Under the pieces are notes generated by a model. That model was not told where the DNA came from, ran no database searches, and saw nothing but the letters and a program-made list of their open reading frames with translations. From NCBI GenBank assembly GCA_018268375.1, contig JAFDWS010000005.1:153474-207071 (forward strand): DNA of 53,598 bases. Reading direction: 5' to 3'. The position numbers and the translations under genes are program-made. Of this stretch, positions 46,101-53,536 are shown one piece after another (the first letter of the stretch is position 1; each line of letters starts with the position of its first letter). Origin of the DNA: Armatimonadota bacterium (GTDB lineage: Bacteria > Armatimonadota > Fimbriimonadia > Fimbriimonadales > Fimbriimonadaceae).

Positions 46101-46282
46101 ATCTCCGCGATCGAGCGGCGGTTGGGGAACTCGTCCTCCAGCCAGGCCTCGAACTCCGGCGTCTGGGCCACTTCTTCCAGGCTTCGCCAATACTCGGGAC
46201 CCTGTGCGTCCGCCAGTTTGGCGCGCACCTCGTCCAGATTCAGCATTTTCGGCTCTTGCGTATCCATGGTTGAAAAATCCAT
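43109..46282 (-). CDS. actB: Alternative complex III subunit ActB (molybdopterin-like plus Fe-S)
   Basis: A 1057-residue protein. A Tat-type signal, DRRSLLKLMGASMMLAGLG, lies near residue 63 after an N-terminal extension typical of ActB. The large middle part resembles molybdopterin oxidoreductases but the family binds no molybdenum. The C-terminal domain carries ferredoxin-type cysteine sets: CIGCHACVTAC, CMHCEKAPCEPVCP, CSNNCPY, and CTYCVQR with CQQACP, for three 4Fe-4S and one 3Fe-4S cluster in the family. The ATG at 46282 shares a base with the actA TGA (TGATG), as at other junctions here, so I prefer it to the in-frame codons at 46294 and 46267. Confidence 0.95.
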   Translation of the reverse strand: MDFSTMDTQEPKMLNLDEVRAKLADAQGPEYWRSLEEVAQTPEFEAWLEDEFPNRRSIAEIDRRSLLKLMGASMMLAGLGGCRSLFLPTEKVVPYVKMPEDLIPGIPMQFATAMAWNGSSIGLVVESHEGRPTKIEGNPLHPASMGRSNHFAQAAILNLYDPDRLSGVTRMGEDSSWEFFLRAARAALDEQKATGGAGIGILTPITTSPTLISQIARLQRVFPGARWAQYSPVHDDNVRAGLQMATGEELTPLYQMDKADVILSLDGDFLQSMPDSIRMARDYATRREVWNADVSNLNRLYVVESGVTITGGMADHRLAVRPETVELFARALATRLGVAVGDAPNSAEIPAKWLDALTSDLTAHRGAAVVVAGPQASPAVHALAAAMNQALGAIGATVTYQAPLSMAKGNTVEGYRQFIADCNDGKIKALFILGGNPAFDGPADAPFVGAMKTVPFSACLSTHANETTELVKWRLAESHFLEAWGDVRGYDGTATIQQPLINPLRDTKSAIEVLDLLLSGAGDGHALVQSTWKEMAPAEFGKTWDGWLNSGVIDLAILKQKSGAPIRQGIDFGPVPKPNGNVAIVMAPDPTIWDGEWANNAWLQELPKPMTTLTWDNAALMGAKMIQDLGVRDGDHVKVTEGSKEVTIPALLAVGMPDNTVMLHYGNGRSVVGNVGTNAGTNVYPLRTSASTGALYGTVEKASGRTDLALTQTHHSMEGREIVKVATVDAFAQDTRLVTRADEEAAEGMNMYPPNEEEFPFDGAQWGMTIDLNTCIGCHACVTACQSENNIPVVGKDQVLRGREMHWIRIDRYYRTAGIDPSDKGVMSKNVPMDDARDITDPSESKKDVLDPNRIQTVFAPVTCMHCEKAPCEPVCPVAATVHSHEGLNQMVYNRCVGTRYCSNNCPYKVRRFNFLNYTDNQAQFAEQRRFANAVFSSDKNAGNGRDMLRMVGNPNVTVRGRGVMEKCTYCVQRLNHARIEAKKENRGLRDGDVLTACQQACPTSAIIFGNIADPKSRVTKTKADPRNFSMLPQLNTVNRTTYLARLRNPNRNLENA

Positions 46283-47040
46283 CAGTGGTGGCACACCGCG
46301 CAGTCTTGGAGTTGTGCCTTCTTCACGCCGCGCTGCTTGAGAAGCTCATTGCCGCGCGCGACCAAGTCCTTCACGGTCGTGCGCTGCTCGTTGCCCAGCG
46401 CCAATTGCTGCTCCTGCGGACCCATCTGCTGGCCGTTCGGGTCGGTCTGCAGCTTGAGATAGAAGTTGAAGACCTGCTGGCGCGGAGTCAGATCCGGGTT
46501 CTTCTCGTCGCTGTACAGATATTCTTCGGGCTTGCTGTGGCACTGCAGGCACCACGACATGTGCAGGTTCCGGCCCTTGTAGGTGATGTGCATCTTCTGG
46601 ATCGGGCCGTGGCAGTTGTTGCAGCTGACGCCGCGATTCACGTGGATGCTGTGGTTGAAATAAACGAATTCGGGAACCTTGTTGACCAGCGCCCACTTGA
46701 TCGGCTCGCCCGTCTCATAGCTCTTGCGAACCGGCTCCAACAGCGGGCTGTTGGTCCAGATCTGACTGTGGCAGCTCATGCAGGTCTCGGTTTGCGGCAG
46801 ACCCGCGTATCCGGTGCGCTCCACCCCGGTGTGGCAGTAGCGGCAGTCGATGCCCAATTCGTAGGCGTGGTGCTGGTGGCTGAAGGGAATTGGCTGCGAA
46901 AGCGGGTTTTCGACGCCCGTGTTCGCCGACGAGCGGCTGATTTGGGACCCCGTGAAGAACAGCACGACCGGCAGCCCCGCCAAAGAAAGCAGGCTGACCT
47001 TCGCTGCGCTGTTTGCGGAAGGCTTGAAGAGGTTAGCCAC
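46282..47040 (-). CDS. actA: Alternative complex III subunit ActA, pentaheme cytochrome c
   Basis: A 252-residue protein with an N-terminal membrane anchor (about 13-32) and five heme c sites: CRYCH, CMSCH, CNNCH, CLQCH and CAVCH (the last three residues before the end). It starts with GTG, with AAGGAG nine bases upstream. It accepts electrons from the ActB iron-sulfur chain. It is the first act gene; 121 bp separate it from ctaAB. Confidence 0.95.
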   Translation of the reverse strand: MANLFKPSANSAAKVSLLSLAGLPVVLFFTGSQISRSSANTGVENPLSQPIPFSHQHHAYELGIDCRYCHTGVERTGYAGLPQTETCMSCHSQIWTNSPLLEPVRKSYETGEPIKWALVNKVPEFVYFNHSIHVNRGVSCNNCHGPIQKMHITYKGRNLHMSWCLQCHSKPEEYLYSDEKNPDLTPRQQVFNFYLKLQTDPNGQQMGPQEQQLALGNEQRTTVKDLVARGNELLKQRGVKKAQLQDCAVCHH

Positions 47041-47102
47041 CGAATTTCACTCCTTGAACCAGAACCTTTTGCATGGTTTTGCCACTCGACCGTCGGCCTG
47101 CG

Positions 47103-47118
47103 CTGAACCTGAGTTCAG
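47103..47118. repeat. Dyad in the actA leader
   Basis: CTGAAC and GTTCAG form a perfect 6-bp inverted repeat with a four-base spacer, between the putative -10 and the actA ribosome-binding site. It could be an operator or an mRNA hairpin. Confidence 0.3.
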
Positions 47119-47131
47119 GCAAACAGGACGT

Positions 47132-47137
47132 AGTATA
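47132..47137 (-). promoter_or_regulatory. Putative -10 of the act-cta operon
   Basis: TATACT on the minus strand lies 92 bases before the actA start in the only sizeable gap of the respiratory run. No good -35 is seen. It would give act-cta a promoter separate from ctaAB. Confidence 0.35.
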
Positions 47138-47161
47138 GCCTTGATCCGATTTGCACCGCAT

Positions 47162-49024
47162 CTAAATTTTCACCGCTTGATCCACCGCGATCATGAGAAA
47201 AAGGACGGCCAGATAGGCCATCGAGAATTTGAAAAGCGCCCGCGCCTGAATCTTGTTCGTGGTTTGGGCGAGCTGCACCGTCCGCACAAACAGCCATGCA
47301 TTCAGCAGCAGCGCCGTCACCAAGTACAGGAAGCCCGCCTGCCCCATCAGCAGTGGCAGCGAACTGACGACGACCGTCAGCACCGAATAAAGCGAGATCT
47401 GCACGACCGTCGCCTTCTCGCCCCGCACCACCGGAAGCATCGGCACTCCAGCGTCGCGGTAGTCGTCCTGGATCAGCAGCGCCAGCGCCCAGAAGTGCAC
47501 CGGCGTCCAAACGAAGATGATCGCGAACAGCACCCAGGCCATGGGAGTGAGATCCCCGGTGACGCCCGCGTAACCGACAAGCGGCGGAAAGGCCCCGGCC
47601 GCGCCGCCGATCACGATGTTGTGCCAGGTACGACGCTTCAGACCCATCGTATAGACAAAAACGTAGAAGAGCAGCCCCGCAAGGGCCAGAAGCGCGGTGA
47701 GCAGATTGCAGACCTGCCATAAAAGGCCAAAAGAGAGAGCCTCCAGCGCAAATGCGAACAGAAGCGCGCTTCGCGACGAGATCACCGCGGTGACGGTCGG
47801 GCGTCGGCTCGTTCGTGCCATCCGGACGTCGATGTCGCGGTCGTACACCATGTTGATCGCGTTGGCCGCCCCCGCCGAGGCGTAGCCGCCCACGGTCAGC
47901 GCCAACAGAACCCATCCGCCCGGCCATCCCTTCGCCGCCACAAAAGCCGCTGTGATCGTCGTGAAGAGCAGCAGGCTTACCACGCGCGGCTTGGTCAGCG
48001 CGACATAGGCCTTCCAAATGGGCTGGGGAGCAACTTCGGCGACCCCCACCGGCGTGGAAGTCGGCTCCGTGCGCCGTGTTTCAATCGCGTCCTCGAACGG
48101 AACCTGCACGGCGTGCTCCTGCAGAGCACCCGCCGTAAGGTAGAGAAAAGCGATCCAGATCAGATCGGCCAGCAACAGGTGTCCGATCTGCATGGGGATG
48201 GGTGCCTGCATCAGCAGATTCAGGAAGCCAAACGCCATCTGGCCAATGAACAGCCCGAGCACGAGTTTGCCGCCCCGCCGAACTTCCTCAGAAGGCCGAA
48301 CCCGGTTCAGATAGCTGACCAGGAAAATCAGAAACACCCCGATGCTGGTCGCAATGAACGGATGAAGTGCGCGCAGCCGCACGAAGAGGTGAGATGTCGG
48401 ATCAACGTCCTTGCGAAGCCCCTCGATCACCGTAGCCGAGGGCGAAAGCATGTCGCCGAGCGCCGCGATCGCGCCCGTGACTCCGAGAAACAGCATGCCG
48501 ACTGCTGCAAACCCGAGCGCACCCAACACCGGTCCCTGGCCGCGCCATCGGAGCCGCGGCCGACCGGTCACGATCCACGCGTACCAGGCCACCGTCAAGA
48601 TCAGGAAAAACGTATTGACAAGGTGCAGCCCCATCCAGAAGCCGCGCTCATTGCGGTGGTCGGCCGCGACATGGCCCTTCAAGACCAGCGCTCGCCCCAG
48701 CATGCTCTCCGTAAATGTGAAGAAACCCATGCCGAGCGCGACCGACACCAACCCCGGAAAACGCTTCCGGTTGAAAATAGCCCAAATGCCCAAACCCAAG
48801 CCAATGAGCCCGAAGAGCGCGCTGCTCACGCGATGGCTGAATTCGATGTAGGTCTTGGCTTCTTTACCGACGGGCAGAATTTCGCCGCCGCAGGTCGGCC
48901 AATGCGTGCCACAGCCGTCGCCGCTGAAACTCGCCCGGACAAACGCGCCCCACAGAATCACCAACACCGTATAGGCCAAGAAGGCGAGGGCGATGCGGGC
49001 GATGCGCGTGGAGGTGGCGCTCAT
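47162..49024 (-). CDS. ctaAB: Fused heme A synthase (CtaA) and heme O synthase (CtaB)
   Basis: A 620-residue fusion. Residues 1-315 are heme A synthase (COX15/CtaA): the conserved His lie in EFSHRVSS, GLHLVNTF, ALHPFIAT and QIGHLLLAD, and a Cys pair in CGTHWPTC lies in the first outer loop. Residues about 337-620 are protoheme IX farnesyltransferase: the first Asp-rich motif is NMVYDRDIDVRM and the second DDYRDAGVPM. One chain thus converts heme B to heme O and then heme A for the aa3-type oxidase encoded downstream. Such fusions are known, for example in Thermus. Linker residues 316-336 are Pro/Glu/Thr-rich. Confidence 0.95.
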   Translation of the reverse strand: MSATSTRIARIALAFLAYTVLVILWGAFVRASFSGDGCGTHWPTCGGEILPVGKEAKTYIEFSHRVSSALFGLIGLGLGIWAIFNRKRFPGLVSVALGMGFFTFTESMLGRALVLKGHVAADHRNERGFWMGLHLVNTFFLILTVAWYAWIVTGRPRLRWRGQGPVLGALGFAAVGMLFLGVTGAIAALGDMLSPSATVIEGLRKDVDPTSHLFVRLRALHPFIATSIGVFLIFLVSYLNRVRPSEEVRRGGKLVLGLFIGQMAFGFLNLLMQAPIPMQIGHLLLADLIWIAFLYLTAGALQEHAVQVPFEDAIETRRTEPTSTPVGVAEVAPQPIWKAYVALTKPRVVSLLLFTTITAAFVAAKGWPGGWVLLALTVGGYASAGAANAINMVYDRDIDVRMARTSRRPTVTAVISSRSALLFAFALEALSFGLLWQVCNLLTALLALAGLLFYVFVYTMGLKRRTWHNIVIGGAAGAFPPLVGYAGVTGDLTPMAWVLFAIIFVWTPVHFWALALLIQDDYRDAGVPMLPVVRGEKATVVQISLYSVLTVVVSSLPLLMGQAGFLYLVTALLLNAWLFVRTVQLAQTTNKIQARALFKFSMAYLAVLFLMIAVDQAVKI

Positions 49025-49387
49025 CGCGGCCCTCCGAAACTTGACAAAAGATTCAAGTTGGAAATTTCAAGAACAGGGTCGGTGCCGGGCCAAAGAGGCT
49101 TTTGACCAGGGTGGAGCGTCGGTGGCCGGCCGATCGGATCAGGCCTTCGGGACGCGGGTCTACCCACAATGCCTTGGACTATAGCGCAATGCACCGGACG
49201 CCTGCAAGGCGGTTTCCGCCTTCTTTTATCCCTCGGTTCGGGCAAATTGACTCAAAAACTGCCAACTTCGCCTGTCTCACCCACGCTCGATTCGCGCGAT
49301 ATGGTGCATAGTAGGGGAGTTTTCTGGCGTGGGAAAACTCCGCTGCGGGCACCTTGGGCGGCGGGTGATTGAATTTGGAGTACGACC
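49025..49387. other. Gene-free divergent region with a strong dyad
   Basis: No coding feature is supported in this 363-bp region between ctaAB and the phosphodiester glycosidase. It should contain the ctaAB promoter and that of the glycosidase. Its only outstanding element is the 9-bp inverted repeat at 49316-49341. Confidence 0.5.
49316..49341. promoter_or_regulatory. Perfect 9-bp inverted repeat upstream of the phosphodiester glycosidase
   Basis: GGAGTTTTC and GAAAACTCC flank an 8-base spacer, 46 bp before the ATG at 49388. A CATAGT -10-like element lies at 49307-49312, so the dyad would overlap the transcription start, a common operator position. A leader hairpin is the alternative. Confidence 0.45.
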
Positions 49388-50155
49388 ATGAGAAAATCGT
49401 TTGCCTGGTTGGGCTTGCTGGCCCTCGCTGCGGCCGCCTACGCTGACCCCGCCATCACGCACGTCAGCTTCAAGAGCGGCAAAGCTTATTATCATGCGGT
49501 GGTGTCCGACCTCACGTCTGATCGCGTCACCGTCCAAGCCGTGCTCTCCCCGAAGCTCCGCAGCATCCATGACCTGACCGCCGAAGACCAGCCCGAGGCC
49601 GCCATCACCGGCACCTTCTTCAATCCGCGCGATGGCTACCCGGTGGGCGATGTATTGGTCGACGGCAAGCTGATGGCCGAGGGCAAACGCGGATCCGTGC
49701 TTGCCATCGACTGGGCCGGCAAGTGCCATATCTTCGATTCCGACTTCCAACAGCAAGTCGACTGGCTCGACTACCGCTATGCGCTGCGCGGCACCGTGCG
49801 CCTGATACGCGACGGCAAAGTCGCCCCCGATCCGAAGTCCCAGAAATTCCGCGATCCGCGCATCTGGGGCCGCGCCCGCCGAACTGCCGCCGGGATCACC
49901 TCGTCGGGCAAGCTCGTGATGATCGCCACCAAGAACAGCGTCACCCTGAGCGAACTTGGCCGCGCGATGCGGACTCTGGATGTGGTGGATGCGGTCAATC
50001 TGGACGGCGGCGGCAGCACCTGCCTCTACTACCGCGGCAAGGTCCTCATCTCGCCCCAGCGTCGCCTGTCCAACCTGCTCGTCGTGCAGGAGAGCACGCC
50101 GCTGGAAGGCTATCCCGGCTGGATGAAGGTCAGCGGCTGGGTCCGCAAGCGATAG
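49388..50155 (+). CDS. Exported phosphodiester glycosidase (NAGPA-domain) protein
   Basis: A 255-residue protein with a signal peptide (MRKSFAWLGLLALAAAAYA) and a NAGPA/DUF2233 domain: AAITGTFFNPRDGYPVGDVLVDG, then DAVNLDGGGSTCLYY, the family's signature. Members uncover GlcNAc-1-phosphodiesters or act on cell-wall sugar phosphates. GGAG lies 8 bases before the ATG. Its stop is 1 bp from the convergent MscS gene. Confidence 0.88.
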   Translation: MRKSFAWLGLLALAAAAYADPAITHVSFKSGKAYYHAVVSDLTSDRVTVQAVLSPKLRSIHDLTAEDQPEAAITGTFFNPRDGYPVGDVLVDGKLMAEGKRGSVLAIDWAGKCHIFDSDFQQQVDWLDYRYALRGTVRLIRDGKVAPDPKSQKFRDPRIWGRARRTAAGITSSGKLVMIATKNSVTLSELGRAMRTLDVVDAVNLDGGGSTCLYYRGKVLISPQRRLSNLLVVQESTPLEGYPGWMKVSGWVRKR

Positions 50156-50156
50156 G

Positions 50157-51179
50157 TCAGCGCACCAGAACCTGGAGGTCGCACTGCTCTGCCGCCTCCA
50201 GGATCTCCAGCAAGATTTCCTGACGAAGCTCGTCTTCACGAGCGATCCCCGGCACGTTCAAATAGCACTGCACCAGCACCCCCGAGCCATCGATGCCCAG
50301 CGCCTGCAGCGTAACCCGCACCTTCTCAACATCGATCTCTTCGTGCTGACCGAGCTTGGTGCGCAGACCCTCCGAAAACCTCCGCAGTTTCGCGGGATCG
50401 ACGTCCCGAAACGGCACCACCACCCGCACCCGCCGCTCACGCCGGATCCCGAGGTTCTCTACATTGGCCTTGATGAAGGTCGAGTTCGGCATCGTGACGA
50501 CCGAATCCTCGAACGTGCGAATGCGCGTAGACCGCAGCGAAATCGTCTCCACCGTCCCGTCCACGTCGCCGATCTTCACCCAGTCGCCGATATCGAACGG
50601 CCGGTCGAGCACGATCGTCAGCGCCCCGAACAGGTTCTCGACGCTATCTTTCGCGGCCAGCGCGAGCGCCACGCCGCCCACGCCGAGCCCGGCGATCAGA
50701 CCCTGCACGTTGTAGCCCAGCACATAAGCAACCGTGAGCAAGCCAAGACCCCAGAGCAGGAATCGGCCCAGACGCTGGGTGAACTCCATCACCACCCGCA
50801 CGGTGCGCCGCTCGGAATGCTCCAGCACGGCCTCCAGCCGGTCCGCTCCCGTGTCCCACAGTGCCACCACCAGGCTCGTCAGCGCCAGGATTTTTGCGGC
50901 CCGCAGCGCCTGACCAGGCCACGATTCATCGACGATATCGTGGCCAAGCGTCGCCCAAACATCGTCCCAATACGAGGCCACGATGAGGGCCGAGATGCTG
51001 CCCCAGATCGCGCGACGCGTGGGTCGCTTGATGCCCGCCGCGTCCATGCGCTTGGCGATGCTGGTCGCGCGGACCGCCGTACCCACAACGCTCCGCAGCA
51101 GCACCCACACCAAGAACGGCAGCGTCAGCTGCAAAGTCAAAATCACCGCATTCGGCAGATGGTCGATCGCCTCTCTCAT
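50157..51179 (-). CDS. MscS-family mechanosensitive channel
   Basis: A 340-residue protein with about four hydrophobic segments. The pore helix and beta domain signature is present: GLGVGGVALALAAKDSVENL, then DRPFDIGDWVKIGDVDGTVE and VTMPNSTF. It probably opens on osmotic downshock. The ATG at 51179 overlaps the upstream stop in ATGA. It is last in a minus-strand run with aroF and DUF554. Confidence 0.93.
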   Translation of the reverse strand: MREAIDHLPNAVILTLQLTLPFLVWVLLRSVVGTAVRATSIAKRMDAAGIKRPTRRAIWGSISALIVASYWDDVWATLGHDIVDESWPGQALRAAKILALTSLVVALWDTGADRLEAVLEHSERRTVRVVMEFTQRLGRFLLWGLGLLTVAYVLGYNVQGLIAGLGVGGVALALAAKDSVENLFGALTIVLDRPFDIGDWVKIGDVDGTVETISLRSTRIRTFEDSVVTMPNSTFIKANVENLGIRRERRVRVVVPFRDVDPAKLRRFSEGLRTKLGQHEEIDVEKVRVTLQALGIDGSGVLVQCYLNVPGIAREDELRQEILLEILEAAEQCDLQVLVR

Positions 51180-51892
51180 GCCGCTGGCCTCCGGGCTCGC
51201 CACCGCGCGCCTGCCGCCACCATCGCCGGTCCCAGCACCAACGCCGGCAGGTAGTTCGCCGTCGGGATCTTCTGAAGATGCGTCAAGTTGATGCCGATCG
51301 CCAAGATCAAAATGCCTCCGATGCCCGTGATCTCCGCCAGGTAGTCCTCCCGCTCCGCCAAGGGTCGCAGCGGCCGTGCGAATAGCGTGAGCAGCCCTTG
51401 GATCACAAAGACGCTTCCCGCGCTCAGGACCACCCCCGCTCCCAGCGTCGCCGCCAAGAACACCGACGCGATGCCGTCCAGCAGCGACTTCAGGTCCAGC
51501 AGTTCCGAGCGCCCGGTCATCGCGTCTTGGATGCAGCCGAGCAGCGTCATCGGTCCCACGCAGAAGAGAATCGTCGCCGTCGTCAAGCCTTCGCTCAATC
51601 CGTTCTGACGCCCGAACAGCCCCGTGAACGACGCCGCCAACCGATCGAACAACGCCGTCAGGCCGAAACCCGCACCGATCAGGCCACCGATCGCCACCGC
51701 GCCCGCCACGATGAGCACGCTCCGCGAACCGAGAAACATCTTCACCCCGAGCGCGATGTTCACCAAGCCGATGCCGACCAGCGCCGTTGTCTGCAGGTGA
51801 GCTGGCAGCGCTTGGCGCAGCAGCAGTCCCAAGCTCGCTCCCACGAAAACCGTCGCCGTGTTGAGCAGAGTGCCGCGCAGCGGGATCGCCAT
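51176..51892 (-). CDS. DUF554 membrane protein (YdfK/YqgA-like)
   Basis: A 238-residue protein with about seven hydrophobic segments and the DUF554 motifs GTLLNTATVFVGASLGLLL at the N-terminus and CVGPMTLLGCIQDAM in the middle. The family has no settled function; a transporter is likely. It lies 7 bp after aroF and is coupled to mscS by ATGA. Confidence 0.9.
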   Translation of the reverse strand: MAIPLRGTLLNTATVFVGASLGLLLRQALPAHLQTTALVGIGLVNIALGVKMFLGSRSVLIVAGAVAIGGLIGAGFGLTALFDRLAASFTGLFGRQNGLSEGLTTATILFCVGPMTLLGCIQDAMTGRSELLDLKSLLDGIASVFLAATLGAGVVLSAGSVFVIQGLLTLFARPLRPLAEREDYLAEITGIGGILILAIGINLTHLQKIPTANYLPALVLGPAMVAAGARWRARRPAA

Positions 51893-51899
51893 CCGCCGC

Positions 51900-52928
51900 C
51901 TACCAGGTGCGCCCGACGAGCGGCGTCAGCTTCTTCAGGTCGCCCATCAGTGCGGAAAATTGGTCGCTTGTCAGCGCCTGGCTGCCGTCGCTCAGCGCGT
52001 GTTTCGGACTCGGATGCATTTCGATCATCAGCCCGTCTGCGCCCACCATCACCGCCGCCTTCGCCATGGGTGCCACATATTTGGCGACGCCCGTGCCGTG
52101 GCTGGGGTCCACCACCACCGGCAGGTGCGAATAATCCTTGAGCACCGGCACCACCGAAAGGTCGAGCGTGTTGCGCGTGTAGCTCTTGTCGATCGGCATC
52201 ACCCCGCGCTCGCAAAGAATCACGTTCGGGTTGCCCTGGTTCAAAACGTACTCCGCCGCCAGCAGAAACTCGTCCACGGACGCGCTCGGCCCGCGCTTCA
52301 AGAACACGGGTTTGCCGCTCTTCCCCGCTTCGATCAGCAGCGGAAAGTTTTGCATGCTCCGCGCCCCGATCTGCAAGATGTCCACGTGCTCGGCGACCAC
52401 GCCGACCTTGTCTGCGCTCATCACCTCCGTGATCGTCGCCAGGCCCAGTTCCTTGCCCACCGACTGCATGATCCGCAGCCCCTCTTCCGCCAGACCTTGG
52501 AACGAATACGGCGATGTTCGCGGCTTGAATGCGCCGCCCCGCAGCACCTGCGCACCGGCCTGCTTCACGACCAAGGCCGCTTCGCGGAACTCGTCGTAAC
52601 CCTCGATGCTGCATGGCCCGCCAAAGATCGTGAACGTCTCCGGCCCGACCTTTGTGTTGGGCAGTTCGACCACCGTCCGGTCGCGGTGATACTCCAGCGA
52701 AGCGAGCTTGTAGGGACGGCTCGTGACCGTGATCTTGTTGATGCCGGTCAGGTTCGCTAGCACGCTTTCCAGGTGGTCGCGTTGATCCGGCTGCACCGCC
52801 GCCGGAATCCCGATCGCCACGCGGTCTTCGCCCGGCAAAACCAGTGGCTCCAACCCCTGCTCCCGAATCGCATCGGCGACCGCCTGAATCTCCTCGGGGC
52901 TCGCCCCCACCTGCATCACGATGATCAT
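51900..52928 (-). CDS. aroF: 3-deoxy-7-phosphoheptulonate (DAHP) synthase, type I-beta
   Basis: A 342-residue enzyme. Residues 1-70 form the ferredoxin-like regulatory domain found in type I-beta enzymes (MIIVMQVGASPEEIQAV), the rest the barrel: FGGPCSIEG, GGAFKPRTSPYSFQG, FLKRGPSAS and VVDPSHGTG are family motifs with metal- and PEP-binding residues. It condenses PEP with erythrose 4-phosphate, the first step to aromatic amino acids; the N-domain is the usual feedback site. It leads the run with DUF554 and MscS. Confidence 0.95.
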   Translation of the reverse strand: MIIVMQVGASPEEIQAVADAIREQGLEPLVLPGEDRVAIGIPAAVQPDQRDHLESVLANLTGINKITVTSRPYKLASLEYHRDRTVVELPNTKVGPETFTIFGGPCSIEGYDEFREAALVVKQAGAQVLRGGAFKPRTSPYSFQGLAEEGLRIMQSVGKELGLATITEVMSADKVGVVAEHVDILQIGARSMQNFPLLIEAGKSGKPVFLKRGPSASVDEFLLAAEYVLNQGNPNVILCERGVMPIDKSYTRNTLDLSVVPVLKDYSHLPVVVDPSHGTGVAKYVAPMAKAAVMVGADGLMIEMHPSPKHALSDGSQALTSDQFSALMGDLKKLTPLVGRTW

Positions 52929-52978
52929 GGGAAGCCGCTAGGGTACCCAGAACCGTCCCCCCGACGCCCCACCGGACC

Positions 52979-52994
52979 GCGGACTTCAGTCCGC
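52979..52994. repeat. Inverted repeat in the aroF upstream region
   Basis: GCGGAC and GTCCGC pair perfectly over 6 bp with a four-base loop TTCA, 50 bp upstream of aroF. It could be a leader hairpin or an isolated palindromic repeat. Confidence 0.4.
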
Positions 52995-53055
52995 AACGCG
53001 CCGAGATGTTGCAGGTTTACGGGAAGGAGGCGAAAACAGAGGTCGAATTGCGCTG

Positions 53056-53129
53056 CCGAGCCACCATTGGGTGGCTCGCCTCGTTGCTCGGTTTGTCCCA
53101 CCTTCATGCTTTTGGAGTAGCCTGGGGAA
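53056..53129. repeat. Palindrome-containing repeat, copy 1
   Basis: About 74 bp. It starts with an 8-bp inverted repeat GAGCCACC-ATTG-GGTGGCTC (53058-53077), then a conserved segment with TTGTCCCACCTTCATGC and TTTTGGAGTAGCCTGGGG. It matches copies 2 and 3 and lies on the far side of the short gene from them. Confidence 0.8.
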
Positions 53130-53173
53130 GGGTGTGTCTTACCCAGGAATGAGCTCTCGTCCCCGCGCAACAC

Positions 53174-53446
53174 TCATCTGTTGCTATCTTGCATCCCCTC
53201 GGTAGGCTCGCCAACTCGCCTTTCCCGAACTAACTGGCGATACTCGGCTACTACTGCTTGGTACTCTAAGCGGTCTTGATCCCTATCCATATTAACGACG
53301 GAAGTCACGTGATTACTCGACGAAACGATCAGGATATCAGCGCCCTTGCAGGCGTCGTTTATGGTCGCTCTAATATAAAGGCTCCACGCAACGAAAAGCA
53401 GCAATGTCGAGGCGAAAGCCACAGAGATCAATTTAACCGTGCGCAT
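53174..53446 (-). CDS. Short orphan protein with N-terminal membrane anchor
   Basis: A 90-residue protein. Residues 5-26 are a hydrophobic signal anchor (LISVAFASTLLLFVAW); the rest is charged and helical, rich in Arg, Glu and Asp near the end. I recognise no family. The region is less GC-rich than the neighbouring genes and no ribosome-binding site precedes the ATG. It is bracketed by copies of a 76-bp repeat. It may be real but fast evolving, or a remnant. Confidence 0.45.
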   Translation of the reverse strand: MRTVKLISVAFASTLLLFVAWSLYIRATINDACKGADILIVSSSNHVTSVVNMDRDQDRLEYQAVVAEYRQLVRERRVGEPTEGMQDSNR

Positions 53447-53460
53447 TCGTTCTATTTACG

Positions 53461-53536
53461 GCGAGCCACGCTGGGTGGCCGCTTCGAACCGGGATTGTTT
53501 GTCCCATTTACTTGCTTTGGAGTGGCCTGGGGAATG
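53461..53536. repeat. Palindrome-containing repeat, copy 2 (divergent)
   Basis: A 76-bp unit with a degenerate palindrome (GCCAC-GCTGG-GTGGC), then TTTGTCCCATTTACTTGC and TTTGGAGTGGCCTGGGG. It is directly followed by copy 3, giving a 76-bp tandem period. Confidence 0.75.

Noticed and set aside
43511..46273. A 920-codon open frame on the plus strand opposite actB
   Set aside because: It is the antisense shadow of a GC-rich gene with unmistakable ActB motifs; the product is rich in Arg, His and Val without any domain.
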